A stretch of DNA of 64,000 nt, from contig WIXG01000347.1 of the NCBI GenBank assembly GCA_009869945.1, forward strand, positions 16,410 through 80,409. The letters are read 5' to 3'. The translations under genes were made by a program, and so were the position numbers. The notes under the pieces are model-generated. The model did no database searches. It had not been told where the DNA came from and saw nothing but the letters and a program-made list of their open reading frames with translations. This document shows, piece by piece, positions 11,140 to 39,598 of the stretch. Positions within the stretch are counted from its first letter, which is position 1; each line of letters starts with the position of its first letter. The DNA is from Mesaphorura yosii (lineage: Eukaryota; Arthropoda; Collembola; Poduromorpha; Tullbergiidae).

Positions 11140-14100
11140 AGGATTCCCCAAAATGAAATCTTCAGTGATTGTAGATGTAGAGCTAGAGCAGACCATGGAG
11201 ACGACCGTCAATTACGCAATATAACCATAAATTCATTCAATTCACTGCTATTGTGAGTCTTCACTGTCGCACTCAACACTTGACGAGGTTTCCGCTCATT
11301 ACGAGAAGCAAGCGCTCCAAAACTGGTTTAAACCATTATTCCATTTGAACTACTTTCAATGTGTGCGAAAGCGTGGGCTGAGGTTATCACTATCACCATC
11401 GATTGTTTGAAATTACGTAAGCAAGCAAATGCTGGCGAGAAGAATGAACCCAAACTCAAAGGAAGAAACACCGAGAGTGGACGCTAAAATTTTAGCGAAC
11501 AAAACAAAGTTTTGTGCAGCATGGAAACTCGTTGGGAAGAATGTCATAACTTTCATACTGGCTTCATTGTCTTTGTCGTTGGTTAGTTCGAGTTCACAAT
11601 CGAAGCGAATATCCTCTGTTTCTATTTTGTGCCTCGACAGAAAATGACATTGGCCTTGCTGAAACCTTGATTAAGTTTACGGTGGCATTTTTGGACAACT
11701 TCTAATATCTGAAATTATTTTGCTGACGATTCTCGATCATCTCGTTTTCTTCGTACCATATAAATACACTAAAGTTTGCAGTTAGCAGTAGCTCTTAGGA
11801 GGTGTGGTTAATGTATCAAAATATTTATGATAATTACACATCGTCCACTCAGCGAAATTCATAATTACAGCCTGGCGATGCGCATAAGTGTGCAGTCGAC
11901 GTCCGAACCACCGCCACAGTAATCTGCAATAATTTTGGAAGAGCTTCCAGGCTTTAAAACAAATCCTTCAGATTTTACGAGTTGGACTTGACGTCTTTCG
12001 TCTGAGTCTTTCTGACTCTGAGCCGAATCTTGTTTAATGAGATTTGTAATTTCATAACATGGCCATTGTTCATTGCACCGCAGTGCTTCAAGATGCAATT
12101 CGAAGCCACTTCTCAGCTCAGATTGATGAGATTCTTCAACTTCAACCACTTTCTTGCAGTAGTTTCACCCTATATTATAATTATCCAGAACATTATCATC
12201 TTATTACACGTTTCAGTAAAATAATTTCACTGGCTGTGAACTTGTCGAGCCTTTAACTTTTAATAGTGGCTAATAAGGGATTTACGAAAATTGGAATGCA
12301 TTTCGCCTGAAACTCGTCCGTCCGTCATATTTTAATTTTGAGTGAGTGATTGCAGGTTGTAGAGAAGACGGTAGACGGACAAGGAAGATAGAAGCTCAAA
12401 ATTGCATCTCTGAAATGCTGGCAGCCTAGTCATAATTTTTCACGATGCATTGTGATTATGATGCAAGCTGAAGTGTTTCACCTGCTAGTTACTATTTATG
12501 GGGTAGCCACCTTTCAGAACATTTGATTACAATAACGATTTATGAACGTTACTCAGATATTTTGCAATGAAGCAAATTCATGAAGCTCGTGCAATTGATT
12601 AAGATGGAACTTTCTCAAATGAGACGGTATTTTATTGATTGCCTATCAATTCATCGCATTCTTTTCTTTCGCATGCGACGGGAATTTCCAAATGAAAGTG
12701 ACACAACATGTGTTCTTTCACTCTGTGAATGGATCAATGGATTCAAAAGGAATTTAATCATTCGATTCTTCACATTCTACGCTTTGCAGGCTGCGCTGCT
12801 TAAAATTCAGATGCGGTTTTGTGTCCTGCTGAATTCGAACGTCCACATGAAGCTTAACGGCTTGTCATTAGACAAAAGAACAAATTGAGTTGATTGGCAT
12901 CATGAATTACTCATTACAAAATTACAATAGCATTAAACTGCACTCGAACTCAGAATCTGCTGCATTAAATCCTGCACGGTGTTGAGTCAGAGAAAGAAAG
13001 CGTGCGCTCAAAGTTCACGAAAAATTGTGACGCTCTGAAATGAATTCGCAAACATATATGCGAATAAGAATTGACAACCTGTCAAGACCGTGGCTAAGAA
13101 TAGTTCAAAATTACAAAGGAGAAATGCCAAGTTAAATAAAGCTTGAGTTCGGCTGGCTTGCTCTTGGTCAGACAGATTTCTCTGCACTTCTCCGAAATCA
13201 CTCGGACACATTCATTCAGTTGCAATTACAAATGATGACTGCTGCAAAAATAGCACAGTGAGATGTAGGATAAAGAAATTACTAATTACTTGGCTTTTAA
13301 AATAATTTCCAAGCAGCAGAGTAAGAAAAAGAAGACTCGTGGGCCAAGCCCACTTTTACACTTATGCAAGGGGTTTCCACACATTACAAACACGGGAGAT
13401 TCGTAAATAATTGAGATTTAATCTGTAACAATCGAAGTGCGCCGGACTCGCTGAAAGGAAGCGTCATTTTAACCAACAGAAGTCACTCGACTGCCCAGTA
13501 CGCGTTCTACTCGTGTTAAAACTTCTTAAAAGGCCCGACGATATGAATCAAGTCGGCACTCGGCACCCTGGTTGGGTCCTGCCGTCCAGCGTGAAATGCA
13601 TTTTCAATCTCAACAGGTGTCAGTCAGTCTGATGATGAACTTCTCATTCCTTTAATCAGCGACACTCCAATTCCGCTTCCTCATGTGGGATGCACTCATT
13701 CCTATCGTATTGACGCCGACTATACACCGTACCATTTCCACTTTAAATCTGAGGCGGGTCATTAGGAAGCAAGACCATCAACGTTTGCAAGAACTGACCC
13801 GGTGGGTAAAGACAGTTGGCAACTAGTGCGTAATATTTAGTTTAATATCAATGAGTGGATCAGTGATCCTCCATCCTCCTTCATAATCTTTAGCAACCAG
13901 GGAAGTGATGATACATTACAGACAAGTAGAATGGAAGCTCCAGTGGATTTTGTTTGACATTTACAAGGACGCACCAGATGAATCCACGCAGACACAATCA
14001 GAATACTTAAGAAATGAATCAGTGGAAGAGAAGAAACTCGGAGCTACAGTCATTATTGACCAAAACCCGCAGCTAACCGTAGTAACTGCTTGAAAATGCA

Positions 14101-14424
14101 CCTAAAATCAAACTTCACTTGAACTGTTTATCAAAAGCATTTGAACCTTGTTTGGAATCAATTTTGCATGTATTTCGGGAGGTTCTAGACTCCCAGTCTT
14201 ATAAGGTATTAATTCTTCCAAGTTGGCAACTGTATTGGCCGAAGCCGGTTCATCATCGATTACATTTGCATATCAAAATTACACAGTACAAAATCTTCAA
14301 AAGTTTCAAAAGTTTCAAGTAATTTTGTCACTCCCACGGCCGATGCCGGACGGATTACATTGATTACGCGAAGAGTGTTGGGCGCTGCGAGCTGAACAGT
14401 GACCGGTGACGCTTGAGACGAATC
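11140..14424. other. Stretch without a supported gene
   Basis: A plus-strand TATAAATA at 11759-11766 is followed about 20 bp later by an initiator-like GCAGTTAGC, but no plausible coding exon follows. A minus ORF ending at 11865 (about 95-100 codons, with Cys near both ends) has no ATG of its own and no convincing upstream exon. A plus ORF at 13905-14093 (62 codons) has ESTQTQSEY and IIDQNPQL stretches faintly like the Qb half of SNAP-25, but it is not split like the intact gene next door and I do not call it. At 14239-14270 and 14339-14370 there is an imperfect direct repeat (GGCCGAxGCCGG...GATTACATT). Confidence 0.45.
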
Positions 14425-15593
14425 ATGGGACGAAGCCGACGAATTAGCTCATACAAGCGAGAATATCACGGACACAAGTCGCAGATCAGGGATATTCATC
14501 ACAGAGCAAGACATTTAACGAATGAGGTAAAATCTGTTGGTAAAGCTGCACCAATGAATGTGGACTGGTGAATTGATTGGCGATCTGACTGAATGATCCC
14601 TTTGTATCATCCCCAGACCGTTGAGAGCACCAGGCGGATAAAGGACCTTGTCAATAAGGTAAGATCCTGCCGCAAATTGTTGCAATGCATAAATCGATGT
14701 AGTTGAGAGTTCTCTTTCGTAATTTCAAGGGTCACAGTGCCGGAATCCTAGTTGCAGCAAAGCTCAGCGCTCAAGAAGGTATTTAGCCAAATGTCAAGCA
14801 CGTGGCACGTTACTTGCTTGACAAATTTTTGATTGATTTCCTTGCCAGAGAAGCTGAATGAATCCGAGTCACATCTAAACTCATTGCACGACTCCGTGAA
14901 AAGTAGTTACAGGAACTTGAGAAAAATCGAACTTGGTGAGGAGCTAGGAGAAAAGCGTGGCTGGCGGTGGTTTTGCTACGTCTGTTGCAAATGCTACAAG
15001 TGGTAACTGAATCAACATTAATATGATTTTGTGTTTCAGACGACGAATTTTTGTTAACGTACCATTCGACTTTCAGCAGAAACATTGACGAGGCCGATCG
15101 AAATCACACAAACGGTGGTGTATCGCCTCATCATCCGAATTTTCCGATTCCTAGCCTCAAAACCAAAGTACAAAAATCCTTATCTGCGCTTAAGTTGCAA
15201 TATTCCAAAAACATTGGGGAGGGACCTAACGAGGACAGCACCATTCTGGTTAAGTACGTCTACTCCGTGAAAACTTGAAACATTAACTCGTTTGCACTGG
15301 AGGACTGGCATTTTCCCCAGGATAAAAAACGATTCACAGGAAAATTCAATGGAAAAGAATCTGCACGAGGTCACGTCCCTGCATGGGACTTTGAAAGGTC
15401 TTGCGTCCGATCTGGAAACCGGCTTATCGAAGTCCACAAAGCAAATCGACAAATTAAAAGCAAAGGTATCACCAAGAGAGGTTCCATCCAAAATTACAGT
15501 TTAGTGCGCACTTGATCTGTATTTCAGACATTCAGTGTACACTCGAATATGGCCATTGCACAAGACAAGACGATGAAACTGATAAAAAAATAG
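14425..15593 (+). CDS. Divergent SNAP-25/SNAP-23-type Qbc-SNARE, seven exons
   Basis: Exons 14425-14526, 14617-14658, 14730-14778, 14849-15002, 15077-15253, 15321-15465 and 15528-15593 join in frame into 244 residues; introns are 62-90 bp and GT-AG. The Qb helix carries ESTRRIKDLVNK and AGILVAAKLSAQEEKL, matching SNAP-25 ESTRRMLQLVEES...LDEQGEQL, with the zero-layer Gln kept. Then comes a Cys cluster (WRWFCYVCCKCYKC) at the position of the palmitoylated SNAP-25 cysteines. The linker is longer than in SNAP-25 (family about 206 residues). The Qc helix aligns without gaps over 46 residues (NDSQENSMEKNLHEV versus NDARENEMDENLEQV; KQIDKLKAK versus RQIDRIMEK) but has Ser at the Qc zero-layer Gln position. 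Family role: membrane-anchored t-SNARE in vesicle fusion. Exon 5 could instead begin at another AG near 15048, which would put a stop at the junction, so 15077 is preferred. It could be a young pseudogene, but all seven exons keep the frame. Confidence 0.8.
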
Positions 15594-16026
15594 CGTGGAC
15601 TTACTAGCTACGCCGTGCCTGCGCTGACTTGGTCTCTCAGCATCGGCACTCGTGTATGATTTTATTCCGTGTCAATAAATCGATGTCTACTATTCAATTT
15701 TGCGACGATAATGACTCATTCAACAAATGAATGCAGAGATTATCTCAACCTTCAACCACTTATTGTTCTTAGAGAAATCGTTTCAAGACATTGCATATTG
15801 CTTACAGGTAGATATTCAGTTTCCAGGAAGGTGTTTCACGATTACATTGTATCGGCTTCGGTGAATTTCCTGAGTGAATCCTGTCAAAATTACACTAAAT
15901 TCTAAAGCAGAAAACTCTCCTGCATATCCCAAGTAGCCAAAGCCAATCGAGACGCCTTTTTACCTGCCATCATTTAAGGAATGAATAGCAAAAAGTTTGG
16001 TTTATAAGAGAGATTTTCTCGGTAAA

Positions 16027-16576
16027 AGACGCAGGAGCACAATCTTCACGGCACGACATTTGACGCATGTGATGAAACTTTGTTCAGTCGCCACATAGAC
16101 ACTGAAGAGCCCCCGAAGAAGGGTATCGGTTAACCTCCACATGCCAATAAGCTACCAGTTTCTCCGAATGTGGGACTTTCAACCAAACAGCAGAAGTCAG
16201 CATCCGAGCTAGAGCTTTTCTACACGAAAGATGCCAAACTGCAATCAAGCAAGAATGACAAAGTTGCAGGTGGTATAATCAAACTGATAAGTTTTCCACA
16301 TTAAAGTAAATTCTCCAATTTTGGCCCAATTTGTATTTGGACGGAATAACGAACGATTCTCAAGTAGATGAAATGGCTAAAAATCTGCAGGGCTTCATAT
16401 TGACGACATACAACAAGCATCTAGACCAATAATAATTACTGGAGAAGGTGGCTGATTCTTCATAAATCGGTAATACTTACAATTTCAACATTTATGAGTC
16501 GCTTCTTCTACCCACAGACCAGCACCGCACGGGAAGCCGCTGTCATAAACCGACAAAGAGCATAAATACATAAAGT
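16027..16576 (+). pseudogene. Decayed, internally deleted copy of the SNAP-25-like gene
   Basis: Four relics lie in the same order as exons of the intact copy 0.45 kb upstream. 16027-16072 resembles exon 1 (GCACGACATTTGACGCATG versus GCAAGACATTTAACGAATG). 16149-16303 is open and resembles the linker exon (GLSTKQQKSASELELFYTKD versus SLKTKVQKSLSALKLQYSKN). 16352-16469 keeps the start of the Qc helix (NDSQVDEMAKNL) and its later part (LLEKVADSS), separated by two stops. From 16518, after a CACAG acceptor, NRQRA then a stop resembles the SNAP-25 C-terminal NQRATK. Only about 76 bp separates the exon 1 and linker relics, against about 550 bp in the intact gene, so exons 2-4 (the rest of the Qb helix and the Cys cluster) are deleted. 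The acceptor before the Qc exon also seems lost. Confidence 0.65.
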
Positions 16577-17095
16577 GGGCACAAAGAAGAACTTCGAAAC
16601 TTCTGAAGACTGACTAGAGTAAGCAGTTTGGTGGAGCCATTGACTGCTTTGACTATAATCACCAGTTAACCGGCTAAGGAAATTTTATTTACAAAATTTG
16701 TCCAATTGAAATTCAAAGGCTAGATAAAGGTTGATCGCAGACTCCAGGATTTGGTTTGACTCTGGCGTCAGTTCTCATGCGTACTTTGTGTACCATCTGT
16801 TATCCCGTGCTTCACACTTCATTCGACGATTTACAGTGCGGGAACGAAGAGTGTTGACTTGACCGAATTCCAAACATTATTGTGTTACCCCCTTGTACTT
16901 CTGCCTACTAGCCTGGCGAGTCGAATCAGCCAATCTATTGAAAGATTGCTGAAAGCTGAATTGCGAAATTAGGATTGTAGATCGAATCAGGCTATAATTA
17001 TTACTATCGACCATCCTTATCAGCGTTAGTGCTTCGAATACTTCGAAGTTCGCCGAGCCTGACCTAATCCTGCTGTCTGTCTGCTGCAATTCACA
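16577..17095. other. Upstream region of the acidic-protein gene
   Basis: No exon is visible. Just before the start codon, 17030-17055 holds overlapping TTCGAA-type repeats (CTTCGAATACTTCGAAGTTC), which resemble but do not match spaced heat-shock elements. I see no TATA box at the expected place. Confidence 0.3.
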
Positions 17096-20000
17096 ATGTC
17101 TTCTGCTGACTTTGAACACCCCATCGAAGAAGCTGCAGCAGGTGACGAAGGGGGTGAAGTTGAATATTCATATCTACCATTCGAATTCTTGGCAAACGTA
17201 AAGCAGGAGGTTGAGGAAGGGCAGGAGGAGTTCGTGCAAGGCAACTACGATAGCGAAGATCAAGGAGCGTTCAATCATGAGATAGAAATGGATTCCTCGG
17301 TTAAGTCTGAGGTTGAAGATATTGAAGAAGATAACGAGGAAAATAATGATTGTTTCTTTGAGTCGACTTCCAAGAGTTCCAGTTCCAGTGAAATCCTAAC
17401 GGATGACTCAGAAGTATTGGAAGTAATCCAGTCGCCTACTGCCGATCCAATTCCTGTGATGTTAGTGAATTAATATTTTTTTCAGCTTTTTGTTTACTCT
17501 TTTTTGTAATACTACGTCTATGTCCATATTCTGACAGACTACCTCCGGAATCAATCACAGCAATATTGGAATCCCAGGATATTGCGGATCCGAACCCAAT
17601 GATTATAGGACATTTGGGAAATGCAGCGTTGCAGCAGCTAAAGCATATCATTTTGGTAATTACAACTTTGGCTCCTTGTAACTAATCAGACATGCAATCT
17701 TAAATGCTATTTGGTGGTATAGGTGGCTTCGCAGGTGGCCTTCCACAATAAAGCCTCTGGAATTAGGGTCCCGGACTTTATATTCGCGGAGAAGCATTTA
17801 AATAATACTCCATATACCATTATCCATGATGGTGCCGCCGCCGCTTTTGAAGAACCTGATTATGAACTGTCGTCTAGTGGTTTACCCGTACAAGCCCAGG
17901 GACCAATCATTGATTTAGAAGCACCAGTAAAGAATCTCGAAGGCTGGCTGGAGGGACCGGAAGAATTGAAAGAACCCTCACACACGACATTGTCAGTTCA
18001 ACGGATAACTTTTCATAGCTACCAAGATGAAGAAGATTTTGAAGATTCTGAAGACAGTGGCGAAGAGTCAGTTCAAAGCGACGGCGAAAAGAAAGAAAGA
18101 CAAATAGAAGCGGAAGAACAAGAGGAATCCGATTCGTCTGACTTGTTAGTTCCCAAAGAAGATGATGACGATACATTCGAAAGCACGAGTAGTGCGAATA
18201 CCGATGATGATAGCGGCCATGATGGCATTCATTCGCTTACACCCAGCGAATACTACGGGCAAATGAATGGGGCTGAGGAAGAGGTGCAAGATGGGGTGGC
18301 ATTGGAAAATAAGGACACCGAAACCGCCGGACAGGAGACGGAGGAAGCGCAAGGTGATGAGGAAGAAACCGAAGAAACACCGTCCTCACCCGTTGAGGCT
18401 CCTGTCGACCCCATCGTGGTCGCAATTGTTGAAAATGAAATGGAACTCTTGGCAGGGTTGGAAGATGCATTGTCGCAGATCCCACCGGACTTTGACACGA
18501 TGGGTGACGAAATATCGACAACACATGACGATACTGATGAACAAGGTTCCCGTAGTACTCTCAGCGGTAGCGAAGATGAAGGTCAGGATGAGAACTTAGA
18601 CCAGGACCAAGACAATGCGATGGAAGTTGAAGCTGACGCTGCCGAAGAGAACGAAGCAGATGCTATCGTACCAAATGATGGAACTCCAGAAAACACTATT
18701 GCACACACTTCCGAAGTGGGCGCACCCGTTACGTCAAATGAAGCTCGAAAAGTTCTCAGTTCTGTTGCAGCAGAGGACAATGTCGATACTGAAGAAAATG
18801 TTGCGCTTCAAAGCGATGAAGAAACTACGGACGAGGTGCTGGAGGAGGAGGTAGATATGGAAATGGAAGTAGAATCCGATGCGTCTGATGTTCCTGCAGT
18901 TGAAAACTCAGAAGCCTCTTACTCTTCTAATAACGAAGAATCAGAAGAACCTTGCGCAGAAATTGACGAGGAAATAGAAGATGATTCCAGTTTGGCGTGG
19001 GCAGACTACATGAAAGTTTTGACCGAGGAATTCATGGCTCTCGACGATGAAGACTCACCTTCTAGCGCGCAGCAGTTGTCGCAGCTGCAAGATGCGCGTG
19101 AGGCTGAAGTGTCGGAATTTTCTCTCTTCGTGGAAGACATTGCGAAGCATGGATTCTTGCCAATGATCTCAGTTTGGTGTGATTTCTGCAAGGATTTCTT
19201 AAAATGCAAACTGAATCCCACCGTTTGCCAAGCCCACCTTAATGGAATGCTAAGTCTGTTTGAAGCAATTCTGAAAAATCGAGTATCGGAATGCATTACT
19301 CAAAAGCAGGTAAGCTGGATAATTTTAGAAATCTCATGTCTCTTTATATCCTAATTGTCTAAATTTCTTGCAGATGAAACAAATCCTCATCGTATTAATC
19401 GAAATGGTTTACAATTCGCCGCCCTGGGACATCCATCGCCGCTTAGTTTCCATGATTGGGCTGGTGAGTTGACAATTGAGCGAAAACTGCTCCGCTGAGT
19501 CACAGATATTGAGACTGATTTTAATTGCAGGTTTTAAAAAGCACAAAAGAAGATTTGTTATTGGAAATGATAAGCTGGATGTGCTCCTTTGTGTCAGAAA
19601 CTTTCGACTGGTTCGTAAATTCAGCTCCTTGCTTTGACGATTGGGATCAGAAGTGCAGAATATTCAACATTGCGCTGCTCGTAGTCAATGAGTTGGAACA
19701 ACAAGGCTTGCGCTTCATACATAAGTTCAAGTGGCACAAATTCGTTGCGAATGTGATTCGTGCCTGTGATGCTATCGCTAATTTGAGGCGGCTGGCGGTT
19801 GACAAACTCGACCTGAAGGATTTGCAAGGTATCAGGGACAAGAAATCTTCCAGCACCTCTAAGCTGGATATCGCAAAATCAAAATCGGCTAAAGACTCAG
19901 ACAAATCTGAGAAAGCTGACATCAAAGCTGAAATCAAACCTGTATCTGAAGCCATAGCACAAACTCAAAATAAGGCAGCCAAAGGTGACGATGATGGCCG

Positions 20001-20751
20001 TCCTACAGAGGAAATTGTGGCGCCTCAAGCTCCGGAAGAAAAGCCGGAGCCTGACTCGACGTCTGCGTCTGTCACTGTGAACGAGGATCCTCCATCGAAC
20101 GATAAGCCTTCACAGTCTTCCAATGTTATTACAGCGGCAGAAGAAGAAAACAACAGCCCTGTCACCGACTTGGTTTCTGATGATGAAGAAGAGCCCTTGG
20201 TCTTGATCCCTACTTCGCTGACGGTGCAAACAATCCTTGATTCATTGGAGAACAAGGCACTTGCCGAAAAGTTAAGGATGGATCTAAGCGACTTAGAAAC
20301 GGACACAAGCAACGAAAGGGGAACAAGTGATAAAAAACTTAATCTAGCAGATTTTCCTTTACTTGGCAGGGAGTTTGTTCATCAGGACATGGAAAATGGA
20401 ATACTGGTGAGGGATTTCGAAGTTTCTTCTGGTGTCGCAGGTTTAATATTTGCTATTTATTTACAGCTTTTCTTGAAAGCATTTTTTCGGAACTATTCTC
20501 TCCTTGTACCTGAAGCAGAGATGGCACAAGCTCAGAGATTCGCGACTTCCTATTTTGGTGACAGGGCCAACCAGCTTGTAAGGAGCTCTCAAATGCTGGA
20601 GTTAGAGTACCCAAAGGCAAAGAGGAGAAAGAACGGAGAGGTACTTAGCACATCGGCCACTCGAAATGACCGTAAGAATGATGAAGAAAGAAAGAAAGCG
20701 GTGCATAGCCTTGAAGACTGGAGTGGCCGAGCCAAGATGGGCGGACGTTAG
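17096..20751 (+). CDS. Uncharacterised highly acidic protein (~1106 aa), six exons
   Basis: Exons 17096-17460, 17538-17655, 17723-19309, 19374-19463, 19531-20406 and 20467-20751 join in frame; introns are 60-77 bp. The start ATG has context CACAATGTC. Skipping the last intron also keeps the frame, so its use is not certain, but GTGAGG...TTTACAG at 20407-20466 looks like a real intron. Residues 1-120 and about 200-585 are rich in Glu, Asp and Ser and probably disordered. Residues about 585-830 form a predicted helical domain with few charges (WADYMKVLTEEFMALDDED, WCDFCKDFLKCKLNP, MCSFVSETFDWFVNSAP) that could be HEAT-like. A second Lys/Glu/Ser-rich low-complexity part follows, then a C-terminal helical segment (FLKAFFRNYSLLVPEAEM) and a basic KAKRRKNGE that could be a nuclear signal. 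I do not recognise the family. It is tail-to-tail with SRP9, with under 300 bp between stop codons. Confidence 0.85.
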
Positions 20752-20926
20752 GCTTAAGATTGTGATCTTTCTAATATTATATTTGTTAAATCTTGGAATA
20801 CAGACAGCGAGTTTTATTTGTGAGTGGTCCTTTCTTTGTCACACTGAACACTGAACGCCGTGAACTTTTGCAGATTGTGCCGTACAAATAACAAAATTCA
20901 CATCCTGTCGTAGAAAATAGAAAATC

Positions 20927-20932
20927 TTTATT
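20927..20932 (-). promoter_or_regulatory. Poly(A) signal of SRP9
   Basis: AATAAA on the minus strand, about 90 bp past the SRP9 stop codon. The 3' ends of SRP9 and of the facing acidic-protein gene must lie very close together. Confidence 0.6.
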
Positions 20933-21022
20933 TCATTTCGGGAATTTGTCGCTGTACTTGCATATTCCGTATTAATTAGCACAACATTGATAAGGCGAAT
21001 AATTCATTACTGAACGCTTAAC

Positions 21023-21430
21023 TTAGTGATCCTTAGAAGCCATGTGCCGCATGAGGTTCGTAATGAACTTTTCCATTTTCTTCAGTTCTTGTGATATTTC
21101 CGTTTTATATTGGATACACTGTGAATAAGGTAAAGGCGGTTATCATTGTCATTAGCAAGCAGGATAATCACTGATCAGTACTGAAATCTGCGGAAGGTTT
21201 TACCGTGACATCATCCGTCATCTTGACTTTGAAATATCCTCCTTTGTGATTATAGCTGGTCACGTATCGGCACTAAAAACGAGTAGAACGATGAACGAAC
21301 AATTTTAGCAAATCGCGCGTTCTCTAGCGATACTCCAAATTCTCTTAGCTCAAGAACTTACCTTTTGAGGATCCTGCAAGTAAAGTCGTTCAGCAGCTTT
21401 CTCGAAGTCTTCCCATGTGGACAAGTACAT
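21023..21430 (-). CDS. SRP9: Signal recognition particle 9 kDa protein (SRP9)
   Basis: Three small exons (21430-21362, 21272-21204, 21118-21023) joined by 89- and 85-bp introns, both in phase 0, give a 77-residue protein, the usual size for SRP9. Exon 1 encodes MYLSTWEDFEKAAERLYLQD, matching the SRP9 N-terminal pattern (TWEEFxxAAEKLYLxDP). Exon 2 contains GGYFKVKMTDDV, equivalent to the conserved CVKVTDD strand. Exon 3 contains QYKTEISQELKKMEKF followed by NLMRHMASKD, equivalent to the C-terminal helix (KIEKFHSQLMRLMVAKE). SRP9 pairs with SRP14 to bind the Alu domain of SRP RNA in the cytosol and slow translation elongation until the ribosome docks at the ER. It is head-to-head with ena, 1.3 kb between start codons. 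Confidence 0.95.
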
Positions 21431-22733
21431 TTTCTCCGAGTAAACTCCTTTCTTCGTCGAGTGAAACTAGAAAGTCTTAACCCAACTCCAAACTGCGCTG
21501 TTTTATTTCCCGGCCCACTCACATGTCAACTTCAGACTTCAAGCTGTTTCAACTTTCTGCTTCGAAAAAGGTGATTGGTTTGCCGGCATCCACTTCGTCT
21601 ACGCTGCGTACCTCGCAGATGGCGTACGGTACAGATTAGTTTTTGGTTTGGTTTGTGTTGAGAGAAGTGAACATCTGCCGCCGCAGCAGTTGGACTGACG
21701 AAGACCCGATCTCGAGCCCGTGAACCGAGTCTGAATATTTTACTTTTGAATGTTGTTGTGGAGGAGGAAAGCGCACTTACTACTATGCGCACGTATTATT
21801 CATCGCATCACTGGCATCACACACATTGCACTTAACTAACACGGTAGGAGGGAGTTGGTTCAACTTTTAACGCAAGGTACTGGCAATACTGCACTGGGTA
21901 CCGTCGTAGAGTAGGTACATGTTTTCAGTTCTGGTGCTGCACTGGCGTGAGCGTGAGTTCGGCTGGGCTGCGAGAATCCATTCAAAGTCGACTCAAGCGA
22001 TTCTGTACCAAGAGGAACCAAAAGTTCTATCAAAGTACCATTTGTGCAGCAGCAAACCCTTTTCCACTGCTAAACTAAAAGGAAGCTACAAAAAATATAC
22101 ACACTCGCACTTCCCCAGACGAAAAGACCATTTGCCATTATCCAAGCAAGTGAGAACCAAGAACCAAGCTCTTCCACGGGAAGTGGTATAAGATTAGTTG
22201 ATCTTAAGTATTATTAGCACAGCGTTTAGTTCTTCTGGTGCAATCAACTCCAATTATCAACTGGATCCTAATTATATAATGAGTAGGTGTTTAAAAGCGC
22301 TCAGACTTCGCTAGTGCGTCTAGTGACAAGTTCGATCATCGTGTAACTGGCGAACTTGGACTTGACTTTGTGTCTGATGCCTGATTCTGCTCAAGATAAC
22401 ACCAACATTAAACTAGATCAGGAGATTTGAGGATTTATCGGCTTGAGAATCAACCAAGCCCAAGACTCCATCAACTGACTGGAGAAAAGACACTCTCCTA
22501 AACCGCCAGCAAATCAATCGGACAAAACAAAAGACTGATGCATGGCCAATTTCCACATCTCTTCAGTGTTACGATGGATCATGTACACCTGGACGATCAT
22601 TTAACCGTGAAGTGTCATTTACTGTCGTAAACATACAAGAATCGTGGACTCTGGACTTGGACTAGTACAACATTAGCAAATTAAATTCAATAGACATTCA
22701 ACTCGCAATCAGTGTGAAATACCAGCCACAACC
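21431..22733. other. Intergenic region between SRP9 and ena start codons, with the ena 5' leader
   Basis: This contains the divergent promoters of SRP9 (minus) and ena (plus). I see no clear TATA box for either. The last part must be the ena 5' untranslated exon, whose upstream limit I cannot place; the sequence before the ATG is CACAACCATGAG. Confidence 0.5.

Positions 22734-39598
<16,865 letters not shown>

Noticed and set aside
11865-12170. Minus ORF of about 95-100 codons with cysteines near both ends
   Set aside because: It has no ATG in frame, a stop lies just upstream, and I could not find an upstream exon with a signal peptide. A real terminal exon is possible but unsupported.
17030-17055. 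Heat-shock-element-like TTCGAA repeats before the acidic-protein gene
   Set aside because: The GAA and TTC units are spaced 3 and 1 rather than 2, so they do not fit the consensus.
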